A DNA stretch of 64,000 nt from Methylobacterium sp. E-045 (GTDB lineage: Bacteria > Pseudomonadota > Alphaproteobacteria > Rhizobiales > Beijerinckiaceae): assembly GCF_022829685.1 (NCBI RefSeq), contig NZ_JAKSYE010000125.1:186001-250000 (forward strand), read 5' to 3'. This document shows positions 1 to 9,392 of the stretch, in pieces. How positions within the stretch are numbered: position 1 is the first letter of the stretch; every line of letters begins with the position of its first letter. The notes under the pieces were generated by a model, which was given only the letters and a program-made list of their open reading frames with translations, searched no databases and was not told the DNA's origin. The position numbers were made by a program, and so were the translations under genes.

Positions 1-1
1 G

Positions 2-118
2 CGCGCCGAGGGCTGGAAGGCCGATGGCTGGACCGCGCCGACCACGACGCCGTCCGATGCCACGACGCTTCCCGGTGCCCGTCCCGGCGTGCGCTCCTAC
101 CCGACCTCGTCGCTGTAA
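2..118 (+). CDS. C-terminal end of an unidentified protein (truncated by window edge)
   Basis: An open frame runs in from the left edge and stops with TAA at 116-118, giving about 38 residues rich in Thr, Pro and Ser and ending in TSSL. Its low-complexity tail resembles no family I know. A strong hairpin and T-run follow 22 bases later, which supports a real gene end here. The start and most of the protein lie outside the window, so no function is proposed. Confidence 0.45.
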   Translation, partial: RAEGWKADGWTAPTTTPSDATTLPGARPGVRSYPTSSL

Positions 119-140
119 ACCCAGCGCCCTGCATCAACGG

Positions 141-171
141 AAAAAGCCGCCCCGAAAGGGCGGCTTTTTTT
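141..171. terminator. Intrinsic terminator, probably bidirectional
   Basis: The arms GCCGCCC and GGGCGGC close on a GAAA loop. A run of As precedes the stem and a run of seven Ts follows it. The hairpin can therefore end transcription from the truncated gene on the plus strand and from rpmG on the minus strand. Confidence 0.85.
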
Positions 172-197
172 ATGCCGTCTCGATGCGGAGACGCCGC

Positions 198-365
198 TTA
201 CTTGATCTTGGTTTCCTTGAAGTCGACATGCTTGCGCACGACGGGGTCGTACTTCTTCATGGACAGCTTCTCGGTCTGCGTCCGGGAGTTCTTCTTCGTG
301 ACGTAGAAGTAGCCGGTGTCGGCGGTCGAGATCAGCTTGACTTTAACGGTGACGGCCTTGGCCAT
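198..365 (-). CDS. rpmG: 50S ribosomal protein L33
   Basis: A 55-residue basic protein of the large ribosomal subunit. The order MAKAVTVKVKLIS, then GYFYVTKKNSR, then KYDPVVRKHV is typical of the bacterial L33 family in alphaproteobacteria. This version lacks the zinc-binding CxxC pairs, so it is the C-minus type. The ATG at 363-365 is chosen over a longer frame because an AGGAGC ribosome-binding site sits just upstream and because the length matches the family. It is a single-gene unit ending at the 141-171 terminator. Confidence 0.97.
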   Translation of the reverse strand: MAKAVTVKVKLISTADTGYFYVTKKNSRTQTEKLSMKKYDPVVRKHVDFKETKIK

Positions 366-464
366 GGCGCGGTGCTCCTGAAGATGGCGGCATTCCGCTT
401 GAGCGAAACGCAAAATGGCCGGCACGGACCGGCTGAATTCCGCGCGGTCATTGCCTCATCGGGC

Positions 465-1646
465 TCACTTCGTCAAGGCCGGGGCGGTCGTTCGAAGCCG
501 CCAGAGGACGAGGCCGGCATAGGCGACGAGTATGCCGCACATGGCATGGGCGAAGCCCTGGGGGGGCATCAGGTCCATGCCGCCGCCGATGATCGGAGGC
601 CCGACCATCAGGCCGATATTGTAGAAGATCAGGAAGGCGGCGTTCGCTCCGGCGAGTTCGGCCCCGCGCACGCTGGCTCCGAGATGGGCCAGCCCGACAG
701 TGTACAGCGTGCCGGTCAAGCCGCCCCAGATCAGCAGGAGGACGGCGAGCCATGCCGGGGAGGTCGAGGCCGCCGGGATCAGCGCCGCGCCGATCGCACC
801 GCCGACGGCGGAGGCGAGGAGGAGGTGGCGGCGGTCGAACCGGTCGGCCAAGAGGCCGAACGGGATCTGGAACAGGACGTGTCCGAGGGCGAGCATGCTG
901 ACGAGACCGGCGGCACTCTCGGCATCGAGCCCGATCCGGAGGCCGTAGAGCGGCAGGATGGCGAATCCCCCGGTCTCGACGGCGCCGTAGACCAGGGCCG
1001 CAAAGATGGCGGCCGGCGCCAACCGGACATAGCCGAGGAAGCCGCGGCTCCCCGTGCCCTCGATCGACGGCGCCAGGCCGCGCGCCAGGGCGATGGGCAC
1101 GGTGCCGAGCAGGAACAGGGCGGCGCCGGCGCCATACGGCGCATAGCCCTGGGTGCCGATGAGGACGAGGAGGGTCGGTCCCACCGCGAAGCCCAGCGCC
1201 AGCACCGTCGCGTAGATGCCCATGACGAGGCCGCGCCGCGCCGGGGGCGCCACCTCGTTGATCCAGAACTCGGACAGCACGAAGAGCACGCCCAGCGTCG
1301 CCGAGAAGACGAAGCGGAGGGGGAACCACCAGCGGATGTCGTGGAGCAGCTTGAACCCGACGAGGGAGGCCGCGCCGGTGCAGATCGCCAGGATGAGGAA
1401 GCGCACGACGCCGATCCGGGCGGCCAGACGCGGCACGAACGGCACGGTGACGATGCTGGCCAGACCCGCCAGCGCCGTGTTGACGCCGATGACCGTGCTC
1501 GACACGCCCATGCGCTCCATCTCGAGGGAGAGGAGCGGGATCGACAGGCTGAGTCCGATGCCGACCACCGCCACGCAGGTGATCGCGGCGGTGATCGCCG
1601 CCACCTGGGCGCGATCGAGGGTGTCCGAGGCGGGGCGGTGGAGCAT
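465..1646 (-). CDS. MFS transporter
   Basis: About 393 residues with roughly twelve hydrophobic segments, consistent with a major facilitator superfamily inner-membrane transporter of the drug or sugar efflux type (YcaD-like). The RFDRRHLLL stretch after the sixth helix region fits the cytoplasmic loop seen in this superfamily. The substrate cannot be read from the sequence. The frame could begin at a TTG at 1676; I prefer the ATG at 1646, although neither has a clear Shine-Dalgarno sequence. It lies about 120 bases downstream of the RND adaptor gene on the same strand, so co-transcription is possible but not certain. Confidence 0.8.
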   Translation of the reverse strand: MLHRPASDTLDRAQVAAITAAITCVAVVGIGLSLSIPLLSLEMERMGVSSTVIGVNTALAGLASIVTVPFVPRLAARIGVVRFLILAICTGAASLVGFKLLHDIRWWFPLRFVFSATLGVLFVLSEFWINEVAPPARRGLVMGIYATVLALGFAVGPTLLVLIGTQGYAPYGAGAALFLLGTVPIALARGLAPSIEGTGSRGFLGYVRLAPAAIFAALVYGAVETGGFAILPLYGLRIGLDAESAAGLVSMLALGHVLFQIPFGLLADRFDRRHLLLASAVGGAIGAALIPAASTSPAWLAVLLLIWGGLTGTLYTVGLAHLGASVRGAELAGANAAFLIFYNIGLMVGPPIIGGGMDLMPPQGFAHAMCGILVAYAGLVLWRLRTTAPALTK

Positions 1647-1769
1647 GCGCGGAGACGTTCCGGACGTCGCGCCCAAACTTGCGCGGGAACGGGTGTCTCT
1701 ACCTCATCCACCCCAGGCGATGGAACCGGCCGAACGGCTTGGCCGGGTTGCCCCCTCTTCCAGGCGGCA

Positions 1770-3128
1770 TCACCGCGCGGCGGATTTCAGCGCCTTGCCG
1801 TCCTGCTTCGACGGCTGGCGCTCCATCGTCTGCCCGTCATGCAGGTCCACGGGCGGGCTCAGCACGAGCTGCTCGCCCCCGTCCAGGCCCTGGTCGATCT
1901 CGATGGTGGTGCCGAGGTCGCGCTGGATGTGGACGCCGCGCCATTCCACCGTGCCGTCGTCGCGGGAGATGGCGACCTGCGTGCCGTGCTGATTGAAGAC
2001 CAGGGCCTCGGCCGGGATGACCGTGTTCCGTCCCGTCCGCGGCACCTTGAGCGTCACGTAGACGTAGAGGCCGGGCCGCAGGCTGCCGTCGCGGTTGGGG
2101 ACGTCCACCTGCGTGGTCAGGGTCCGGGAGGAGGTCAGCAGGGCCACCGAACTGCGCTCGACCTTGCCGGAGAAGGTGCGGTCCGGGATCTGCGGCACCT
2201 TGATCGTGGCGGCGACGCCCGGATCTACCCCGACGGCGAGATTCTGGGGCACGTTGACGACCACGCGCAGGAGGTCGTCCCGGTCCATGGACAGCAGGGC
2301 GGTGCCGGTGCCGTCGGCCTGGACGAGATCGCCGACATCGACGCTGCGGGCGGTGACGACGCCGTCGAAGGGGGCGATCACGTCCTTGAAGCCGGTCAGC
2401 GCCTTCAGGCGGTCCACGGTGGCGCGCTGCGCCTTGATGTTGGCCTCCGCCACCTTCACCCCCGCCTCCGCCGAGGCGAGGCTCGCACCCTGGCTCAGGA
2501 CGCTCGCCTGGGAATTGTCCGCGTTCTGCTTCGAGGCCCAGCCCTGCACGGCGAGGGTCGAGGTGCGGCTGTTGGTGGCGGTGGCGAGATTCACGTTGGC
2601 CTTCGCCTGGTCGACCATGGCCCTGGCCTGGAGGAGCTGGGCTTCAAGCTGGCCCACCTGCGCCTGGGCCTGTGCCAGCTGCTGGTCGAGATCGGGGGCG
2701 GCGATGCGGATGAGGATGTCGCCCTGCTTCACCCGCGTGCCGATATCGACCCGGCGCTCGGCGATGTAGCCCGTGGCACGGGCGAACAGGGACGCCCTGG
2801 CGAAGGCATCGGTCTGTCCGGGCAGGGTGATGTCGATGGGCTGGTCGGCCCGCTCCACCGCGATGGTCCTGAGCTTCGGCACGAAATCCCGGGCCTTGCG
2901 CTGCGTCTCCTCGGCCGCGGCACCCTTCTGCCAATGGCCATAGCCACCCCAGCCGAACAGGCCGACGGCAATCAGCCCGGCGACGAGGAACGGCCCCTTC
3001 CCCGGTGGCGGCGGGATCTCCGCCGGGCCCCGTCCGGACCCATGAGCCGAACCATCATGACCCGAACCCTGAGCCGTCACCGTGCCGGTCTTCCCATCGT
3101 TCGCGTCACCAGGGCTGTTCCCGCTCAT
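1770..3128 (-). CDS. RND efflux periplasmic adaptor (HlyD/MFP family)
   Basis: A 452-residue membrane fusion protein. A Gly/Ser-rich cytoplasmic start is followed by a single membrane anchor near residues 45-65, a lipoyl half-motif (ARATGYIAERRVDIGTRVKQGD), a long Gln/Ala-rich coiled coil, and the returning lipoyl half around the DVIAPFDGVVTARSVDVGD region. Beta-barrel and membrane-proximal domains end the protein. It would bridge the RND pump to an outer-membrane channel. Its ATG overlaps the stop of the RND gene (ATGA), so it is translated second in the operon. No TolC-type gene is present nearby. Confidence 0.93.
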   Translation of the reverse strand: MSGNSPGDANDGKTGTVTAQGSGHDGSAHGSGRGPAEIPPPPGKGPFLVAGLIAVGLFGWGGYGHWQKGAAAEETQRKARDFVPKLRTIAVERADQPIDITLPGQTDAFARASLFARATGYIAERRVDIGTRVKQGDILIRIAAPDLDQQLAQAQAQVGQLEAQLLQARAMVDQAKANVNLATATNSRTSTLAVQGWASKQNADNSQASVLSQGASLASAEAGVKVAEANIKAQRATVDRLKALTGFKDVIAPFDGVVTARSVDVGDLVQADGTGTALLSMDRDDLLRVVVNVPQNLAVGVDPGVAATIKVPQIPDRTFSGKVERSSVALLTSSRTLTTQVDVPNRDGSLRPGLYVYVTLKVPRTGRNTVIPAEALVFNQHGTQVAISRDDGTVEWRGVHIQRDLGTTIEIDQGLDGGEQLVLSPPVDLHDGQTMERQPSKQDGKALKSAAR

Positions 3129-6100
3129 GCGTAATCCTGCAGCGGCTTGACCTCACCCCGCCTGAGGAGGGTGTAGAGGAAGGGCACGAAGAGCAAGGTC
3201 GACGGCGTACCGATGGCGATGCCGCCCATCACGGCGCGGGCGAGGGCGGCGTTCTGCTCCCCGCCCTCCCCGGTGCCGAGCGCCATGGGGATCAACCCTA
3301 AGAACATCGCGCCCGCCGTCATCAGCACCGGCCGCAGCCGGGTCTCGCCCGCGAGCAGGGCCGCCTCCGCCGCGCTGCAGCCCGTCGCCTCCCGGTGCTC
3401 CTTGGCGAAGGTGACGAGGAGGATCGAGTTGGCCGACGCGATGCCCACGGACATGATCGCCCCGAAGAGTGAGGGAATCGAGAAGGTGGTGCCGGTGATG
3501 AACAGGCTCGCCACGATCCCGCAGAAGGCGAGCGGGAGCGCCGCCAGCACCACCAGGGGATCGCCCCAGCTCTGGAAGTTCACCGCCATGAGCAGGTAGA
3601 CCGCCACCAGGGCGATGGAGAGGCCGATTCCCATGCGGAAGAAGGCCGATTGCATGTTCTCGATCTGCCCGCGCACGGTGATCTTGTCCGGCGCCGGAAG
3701 GGCCTTCTGTTCCTCCTCGACGATCCGGCGGATGTCTTTCGCCACCGAACCGAGATCGGAATCCTGCACCGCGGCGTAGATGTTGAAGGTCGGCTGCGTG
3801 TTGACGTGGTTGATCACCGTCTGCGACCCCTCCCGGCGCATGGTCGAGACGCTGGAGAGCAGCGTCAGCACGCCCGGCGCGTCGGAATTGCCGCTGACGA
3901 GGAGCGGCGTGTTCTGGATCGCGGTGAGGCTGTCGTTGCGGTATTCCGGCGTCTGGACCCAGAGCTGGTAGGGAATGCCGGTTTTCGGGTCGGTCCAGAA
4001 GTTCGGCGTCACCTGGAAGGAGCCCGACAGGGAGACGTTGAGCCCTTGCGCGATCTGCTGCTCGGTGACGCCGAGCTCCGAGGCGAGGCGCCGGTCCACG
4101 TCCACGAAGAATTGCGGCGTGCCGACGATCTGGTGGAGATGCACGTCCACCGCCCCGCGCGTCTCCTTGAGGCGGCGGACGATGTTCTGCGCGGCGGCGA
4201 GGTCCTTGGCGGTGTTGCGGCCCGAGACCTGGATGTCGATCTGCGCCAGCGTGCCGAAATTGAGGATCTGCGTGATGATGTCGGACGGCTGAAAATAGAC
4301 GATCAGGTCGGGAAAGCGCTCGCGCAGCACCTCGCGCAGGCGCTTGGTGTAGCCGGCGACCGAGCCGTGCCCTTCCTTCAGGTTGATGAGCATCTGCCCG
4401 TCGTTGTTGGCGACGAACGATCCGTCCGAGAAGGCGAAATTGTAGTTGTTCGCGGGCAGGCCGAGATTGTCGAGAACCTGATCGATCTCCCCCTCGGGGA
4501 TGACCTCACGGACCACCGATTGGACCTGCGCGAAGGTCTGCAAGGCGGTCTCGATGCGCATGCCCGGCCGGGTGCGCAGGTGCAGCGTCATCTGGCTCGA
4601 TTCGACCTGCGGGAAATAATCCTGCCCGACGAAGCCGAACAGGCCCGCCGTGCCCGCAAAGATCACCGCGACGGTGGCGAGCGTGACGACCCGGCGGCGC
4701 AGGACCACGTGCAGCAGGCCGAGATAGGCGCGATGGAAGCGGGCGAAGCGCGCCTCGAACCCCTGGCGGAATCGGCCGGCGAGGCGGAAGAGCGGCCCGA
4801 ACAGCCACCCCAGCGCACGGGCGATGCGGCCCCGCCGCGGAGCCTCCCCGCCCTTGCCGTGATGCTCCTCGTATTCCCGCGCGACGAGCACGTCGATCAG
4901 CACCGGCACCAGGGTGCGCGACAGGACATAGGAGGTCAGCATCGCGAACACGACCGCCAGGGCCTGCGGGGTGAACAGGTATTTCGGCGTATCCGTCAGC
5001 GCGAAGACCGAGACGAAGGCGGCGCAGATCGAGAGGGTCGAGATCAGGGCCGGCTTGGCGATGCCCGCCGCCCCCTCCACCACGGATTTGCGGAACGGCT
5101 CGCCCTCCTCGAACAGGCGATAGGTGTTCTCGATCGCCACCGTGGCGTCGTCCACGAGGATGCCCACCGCCAGGGCGAGACCGCCCAGCGTCATGACGTT
5201 GATGGTCTCGCCGAGGGCCGTGAGGATCGCGAGCGAGGTCAGGATCGAGAGCGGGATCGAGACGAGCACCACGATGGTGGAGCGCCATGAGCCGAGGAAC
5301 AGCAGGATCGTTAGGCCGGTGAGCGCGGCGGCGATGACCGCCTCGTGGATCACGCCCTCGATGGCGGCGGAGACGAAGACCGACTGGTCGAACAATTCCC
5401 GCAGGGCCATGCCCTCGGGGGCGGCGGCGCGGATGTCCGGCAGGGCCTTCTTTACGTTGTTGACCACGTCGAGGGTCGAGGCGGTGCCGTTCTTGAAGAT
5501 GCGCATCAGCACCGAGTTCAGGCCGTCGGCCCGCACGATGTTCACCTGCGGCGGGCCGCCGTCGCGGACGTTGGCGACGTCGCGCACCAGAACCGGCTGT
5601 CCGCCCACCACCCGGATCGGCACCTGGTTGAGCGCCTCGATGGCGTCCGGCGTGGCGTTGAGCTGGATCGGATATTGCTGCTCGCCGATCTTGGCGAGGC
5701 CGGAGGGCACGGTGAGGTTCTGCGCCGTCATGGCGTTGGTGACGTCCAGCGCCGTCAGGCCCAGAGCCCGCAGGGCCTGGAGGTCGAGATCGACCATGAT
5801 CTGGCGCGGCGTGCCGCCGAAGGGCGAGGGCAGCGTCGAGCCCGGCACCTGGGTCAGGCGCTGGCGGATGCGGTACTGGGCGTAATCGTAGACCTTGGTC
5901 AGGCTCTCGCTCGTGGAGGAGAGGGAGAGCTGGATCACCGGGACGGAGGAGGCCGAGAACCGCAGGACGATGGGCGGCTGCACGCCCGGCGGCATGGTCG
6001 AGCGGATCGAGTTCATCGCCGAGACGGTCTGGGCGATGGCGAGGTCGATGCTCACCGACTGGTCGAAATACACCTTCTGGATCGCCGTGCCCTGCAGCGT

Positions 6101-6352
6101 CGTCGATTCCATCCGGGCTATGTTGTTGACGTTGTTGGAGAGCGAGAACTCGGCATAGGTCGTGATGCGCCGCTCCATCTCGGAGGTCGAGAGGCCGGTA
6201 TACGTCCACACCACCACGACCACCGGGATGTCCACGGTGGGCAGCACGTCCTTGGGCGCCACGATCACCGAGGCCGCGCCGCCGAGCATCATCAGCACGG
6301 CCAGCACGTAGATCGTGATGCGAAACTTCAGAGCATACTGGACGAGGCCCAT
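3125..6352 (-). CDS. RND family efflux transporter, inner-membrane permease
   Basis: About 1,075 residues, the full length of an AcrB/MexB-type proton-driven pump of the inner membrane. The start is hydrophobic (FRITIYVLAVLMML). The TM4 motif GILVDDATVAIENT lies around residues 398-411 and carries the paired Asp residues of the proton relay. Two large periplasmic loops and a second six-helix bundle follow. I chose the ATG at 6350-6352 because it puts the first helix at the N-terminus; an upstream in-frame start adds 29 non-hydrophobic residues. It precedes its adaptor in the operon, the reverse of the common order. The substrate is unknown. Confidence 0.95.
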   Translation of the reverse strand: MGLVQYALKFRITIYVLAVLMMLGGAASVIVAPKDVLPTVDIPVVVVVWTYTGLSTSEMERRITTYAEFSLSNNVNNIARMESTTLQGTAIQKVYFDQSVSIDLAIAQTVSAMNSIRSTMPPGVQPPIVLRFSASSVPVIQLSLSSTSESLTKVYDYAQYRIRQRLTQVPGSTLPSPFGGTPRQIMVDLDLQALRALGLTALDVTNAMTAQNLTVPSGLAKIGEQQYPIQLNATPDAIEALNQVPIRVVGGQPVLVRDVANVRDGGPPQVNIVRADGLNSVLMRIFKNGTASTLDVVNNVKKALPDIRAAAPEGMALRELFDQSVFVSAAIEGVIHEAVIAAALTGLTILLFLGSWRSTIVVLVSIPLSILTSLAILTALGETINVMTLGGLALAVGILVDDATVAIENTYRLFEEGEPFRKSVVEGAAGIAKPALISTLSICAAFVSVFALTDTPKYLFTPQALAVVFAMLTSYVLSRTLVPVLIDVLVAREYEEHHGKGGEAPRRGRIARALGWLFGPLFRLAGRFRQGFEARFARFHRAYLGLLHVVLRRRVVTLATVAVIFAGTAGLFGFVGQDYFPQVESSQMTLHLRTRPGMRIETALQTFAQVQSVVREVIPEGEIDQVLDNLGLPANNYNFAFSDGSFVANNDGQMLINLKEGHGSVAGYTKRLREVLRERFPDLIVYFQPSDIITQILNFGTLAQIDIQVSGRNTAKDLAAAQNIVRRLKETRGAVDVHLHQIVGTPQFFVDVDRRLASELGVTEQQIAQGLNVSLSGSFQVTPNFWTDPKTGIPYQLWVQTPEYRNDSLTAIQNTPLLVSGNSDAPGVLTLLSSVSTMRREGSQTVINHVNTQPTFNIYAAVQDSDLGSVAKDIRRIVEEEQKALPAPDKITVRGQIENMQSAFFRMGIGLSIALVAVYLLMAVNFQSWGDPLVVLAALPLAFCGIVASLFITGTTFSIPSLFGAIMSVGIASANSILLVTFAKEHREATGCSAAEAALLAGETRLRPVLMTAGAMFLGLIPMALGTGEGGEQNAALARAVMGGIAIGTPSTLLFVPFLYTLLRRGEVKPLQDYA

Positions 6353-6511
6353 TCGGTATCCGCGCAAACCTGTTCGGGCTGGTGTACCACGTTCGTCGCA
6401 TGCCACGAGGTGATCTGTAGCCGTGACGCCGCGACGCAAGCGGCGGACCGGGACGGGATATTTGTTTCCGGATGTAACCGGCGCGCGAACACGCCCCGCC
6501 CGGGACCGCGC

Positions 6512-7621
6512 CTATTTCGCGGTTTTGGGCGGGACGTTGCGGCAGATGCCCTTGAGCGTCGCCCATTCCGTCTCGTCGAGGATGCGCCGGCCGACCGTCT
6601 CCGTGCCCGCCATCGCGCGGATGCGGGTCGCGCGCTCCGTCGTGAAGGGATGGCTGCGGAGCAGGCTCGCGAACTCGGCCTTGCCGTCGTCCTTGTCCTC
6701 GTCCTTGGCGATGCGTTCCAGGATGGTCGCCAGCGCCGTGGCATCCCCGCCCGACCGGCGCATGAACTCCACCGAATAGGAATCCGCCGCGTTTTCGGCC
6801 TCTCGGGAATAGCCGGCCGAGATGGCGGCCTGTCCCACCGCGACGATGATCGTGGATCCGGTGAGGTCGCCGAGTACGAGGCTCAGGAGGAACGAGCTTC
6901 CGCTCGCCGCCAGCAGCGCGCGCATGGGATCGTGCGCGGCCACATGGCCGAATTCGTGGGCCAGCACACCGGCGAACTCGTCCGGCGTCCGGGACTGGTC
7001 GATGAGGTCCGACAGGACGACGACCCGCCCGCCGGGAAGGGTCAGGGCGTTGGCGACGGCGTGCCGGCGCACTGTGATCGCCGGATCCACCGGCAGGCCG
7101 GCATCCGCCGTCATCCGCTCGATCAGGCGGTCGAGGACGGCCCGCGCCGGGGCGTCGTCGCAGACCGGCGGGTCGCCCAGGATCTTGCCGATCTGCCCGT
7201 CCACCGCCCCGCCGAGCCGCGCCTCGATCGCCGCCGGAACCACCGGCGCCAGTCGGACCGCGATGGCCGGGACACCGTAGATCGCCAGGCCGATCACCGA
7301 AATCCCGGCCGCGATCGACCACAGCACGAGGCGCAGGCGACCGCCCGACGCGGAGGGATCGGTCCGGTACAGGTCGGGACAGCGTTCCTCGAGGGCGGCG
7401 GCGAGAGCCCCGTCGGTGAACTCGACGCGGGCGCCATGCCCCGCCGGGCCGATCCGCATGAGCGGACGCGCCGTATCGCCGGCCGCGAGGTCGGCGAGGG
7501 GCCAGGCGAGGCGCAGGTCGCGCCCGTTGATCTCGAGACTGTCCTCGAGGACGAGGGTGACCGGATGGGCCCTGGCGCTCAACCCGTCGAAATACGTGCC
7601 CTGGACGGCGGGGGCTCGCAC
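6512..7621 (-). CDS. M48-family zinc metallopeptidase, membrane-associated
   Basis: The HEFGH motif at about residues 222-226, followed by an Asp two residues on and a downstream SREAENAAD with the third zinc ligand (Glu near 274), is typical of M48 peptidases related to BepA and HtpX. One hydrophobic segment precedes the catalytic domain, near LVLWSIAAGISVIGLAIYG, so the enzyme is probably anchored with the catalytic part in the periplasm. The start is a GTG sharing one base with the stop of the upstream DUF898 gene (TAGTG). This implies translational coupling and gives a 369-residue protein. DUF898 plus M48 is a recurrent pair; the role is probably envelope quality control (inference). Confidence 0.9.
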   Translation of the reverse strand: MRAPAVQGTYFDGLSARAHPVTLVLEDSLEINGRDLRLAWPLADLAAGDTARPLMRIGPAGHGARVEFTDGALAAALEERCPDLYRTDPSASGGRLRLVLWSIAAGISVIGLAIYGVPAIAVRLAPVVPAAIEARLGGAVDGQIGKILGDPPVCDDAPARAVLDRLIERMTADAGLPVDPAITVRRHAVANALTLPGGRVVVLSDLIDQSRTPDEFAGVLAHEFGHVAAHDPMRALLAASGSSFLLSLVLGDLTGSTIIVAVGQAAISAGYSREAENAADSYSVEFMRRSGGDATALATILERIAKDEDKDDGKAEFASLLRSHPFTTERATRIRAMAGTETVGRRILDETEWATLKGICRNVPPKTAK

Positions 7622-8913
7622 TAGAACCCGATCTCGAGGGCGCCGCCGACATCCAGCGCGTCGGCGAGACCTTCGTTGAGGCCGCTGTCCACGCGCCGGC
7701 TCGACGCGAGCACGGCATCGAGGCCGCCGGCATTCTCGACCACCGTCGTGGTCGCGACCGCCGCCCAGAGGCGCGCCGTGATGACCCGGACATGGAGCAC
7801 CGCGAAGAACAGCGCACCGCCGAGGTAGCCGAACACCGTGACGAAGACGATCGCCCAGTGGAATCCGCTTTCCATGCCCCGGGCCCGGAGGAGCAGGCCG
7901 GCGCCCCCGAGGACGAGGCCGAGGATCAACACGAAGCCGATGACGGAGAGGAGGTAGACGAAATAGGGCCAGTAGAACTGGCGGGCCTTCAGGGTCGAGC
8001 GCAGCCGCACGGGGCCGAGGCTGGCCGCATTCATGAAGAGCCGCGTCTCCCGCGCCCGGTAGAACGGGATGAGCAGGAGCCCGAGGGGAATCGTGATGCC
8101 CAGCGTGCTGAGGAGGAGCGTCCCGAAGGTGGCGATGGGCGTGCCGTCGTAGTCGCTGTTGAACTCCGTCTCGCCGGGCTTGCCCCCCTCCTTGGGGATG
8201 AACAGGTCGTCGGGGATGGTGAAATCGGCGGCCACGAGGAAGGCGATCAGGGCGGCGGCGACGGGCAGGAGAACAACCACGTAGAACGTCAGCCAGGGCA
8301 GCAGGAGCGAGCGCCCGCGCGCCGTGGAGTCCATCCGGCTCGACCCGATGAAGGTATGGTTGATCCGGTACCGTTCCAGGCTCGCGCGCATGAAGGGGAA
8401 GGCGAGGCCGAGGGTGGCAAGCGTCAGCAGCGACCAGCCGATGGCCATCAGCGCATAGGTGATCGCCGATCCGTCCTGTCCGAGGCGGATGCCGCGCCAC
8501 AGGGTGCGCGAGGCGCGGTAGCGCCGGCCGCGATAGACCGCGAATTGACCGAGGACGAAGAGGATGAGGAAGGACAGGACGCTGCCGAAGGCCGCGAGCC
8601 AGGGCGCGGAGATCGTCGCCACGAAGATCAGAACGTAGACGGGGATCAGGATGGCGATGGCGACGAGGAAGCCGAGGAACAGTTCCTTGCCGGTCCCGGT
8701 ATATTCGGCCGGGCTGCCGTCGACGATCGTCCGGTTCCAGAAGTAGCGCCGCAGGTCGGTGACGTACCAGAACCGGTAGATGCCGAAGGTGACGAGGGAC
8801 AGGAGAAAGCCGCGGACGGCGATGCCGGTGAGCCCCTTCAAGGACCTGTCGAAGGTGATCGCGCCGGAGCGGTCCATCCCGGATCGCGTCTCGGTCAGTG
8901 GTGGCTGCGACAT
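7621..8913 (-). CDS. YjgN-like DUF898 multi-pass membrane protein
   Basis: About 430 residues. After a short hydrophilic start come repeated units of a helix pair plus soluble segment, with the family pattern F-W-Y/T-DLRRYFWNRT-DG-EYTGTGKELFLGF near residue 50 and a second related half further on. It is an inner-membrane protein of unknown activity. The ATG at 8911-8913 has a clear GAGGAGGT ribosome-binding site; an in-frame start nine codons upstream does not. It is followed directly by the M48 peptidase, with which it shares one base. Confidence 0.88.
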   Translation of the reverse strand: MSQPPLTETRSGMDRSGAITFDRSLKGLTGIAVRGFLLSLVTFGIYRFWYVTDLRRYFWNRTIVDGSPAEYTGTGKELFLGFLVAIAILIPVYVLIFVATISAPWLAAFGSVLSFLILFVLGQFAVYRGRRYRASRTLWRGIRLGQDGSAITYALMAIGWSLLTLATLGLAFPFMRASLERYRINHTFIGSSRMDSTARGRSLLLPWLTFYVVVLLPVAAALIAFLVAADFTIPDDLFIPKEGGKPGETEFNSDYDGTPIATFGTLLLSTLGITIPLGLLLIPFYRARETRLFMNAASLGPVRLRSTLKARQFYWPYFVYLLSVIGFVLILGLVLGGAGLLLRARGMESGFHWAIVFVTVFGYLGGALFFAVLHVRVITARLWAAVATTTVVENAGGLDAVLASSRRVDSGLNEGLADALDVGGALEIGF

Positions 8914-9135
8914 GACACCTCCTCTCTCGGGAGGCGACATATAAGCCTATCGTCTCAGTCGAAGCCACCCGCCGCTGCAACTTTCGACCGCCCTGCTCTC
9001 GCTCGCATCAAGTATGGGGATGCCGGTCTTGCCGAAATGTCCCGCTCCGGTCTTCGAATCTCTATCGAAGTCCCAGTATGCGAAAGGTTTTCGTTGCATG
9101 ATCGCAGACGAGAGCAAGGTCTATCTTGCCGGCTA

Positions 9136-9158
9136 CCGGGTCATTCAAGGTGACCCGG
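9136..9158 (-). terminator. Hairpin after ybdD, possible terminator
   Basis: CCGGGTCA and TGACCCGG form a perfect eight-base stem around a seven-base loop, five bases past the ybdD stop in the direction of transcription. No T-run follows, so this may be a Rho-type or stabilising hairpin. The rest of 8,914-9,162 shows nothing else convincing. Confidence 0.4.
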
Positions 9159-9162
9159 CGGA

Positions 9163-9387
9163 TCAGCAGCAGCGGAAGCCGTTCCGGTTGCCGACGCCGA
9201 ATCGGGCATTCTCCCGGTTGCGGTAGAACTCCCGCTCGGTCATCGGCTCCTGGTCGACATGGGTCCGGCGGATATGGGCGGCATAGGCTTCGTAATCGCC
9301 CTGCCCCACCATGAGGCGAGCGCCGTCGCAGACGCATTTCGAGAAGGTCTTGAGCCGGTCCCGCAACTCCGTCGACGACAGCGCCAT
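9163..9387 (-). CDS. YbdD/YjiX-family protein (DUF466)
   Basis: A 74-residue cytosolic protein with the family core YEAYAAHIRRTHVDQEPMTE followed by REFYRNRENARFG. The ATG at 9385-9387 lies five bases after the cstA stop, so the two genes form an operon, the standard CstA-YbdD arrangement. The small partner is needed for CstA-mediated pyruvate or peptide uptake in enterobacteria (established for BtsT/YjiX and CstA/YbdD). Two cysteines (KCVCDG) near residue 20 and two at the C-terminus (FRCC) are visible; their role is unknown. Confidence 0.93.
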   Translation of the reverse strand: MALSSTELRDRLKTFSKCVCDGARLMVGQGDYEAYAAHIRRTHVDQEPMTEREFYRNRENARFGVGNRNGFRCC

Positions 9388-9392
9388 GGTGC

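Noticed and set aside
24..3134. Very long plus-strand reading frame (over 1,000 codons) across rpmG, MFS and adaptor genes
   Set aside because: It is antisense to clear genes and its composition (Arg, Gly, Asp, Ala, His) is the usual shadow of GC-rich coding DNA. Similar long frames lie opposite RND, cstA, ppdK and mntH and were left out for the same reason.
9014..9226. Plus-strand frame of 70 codons beside ybdD
   Set aside because: It overlaps the end of ybdD in antisense, has no ribosome-binding site and no recognisable domain.
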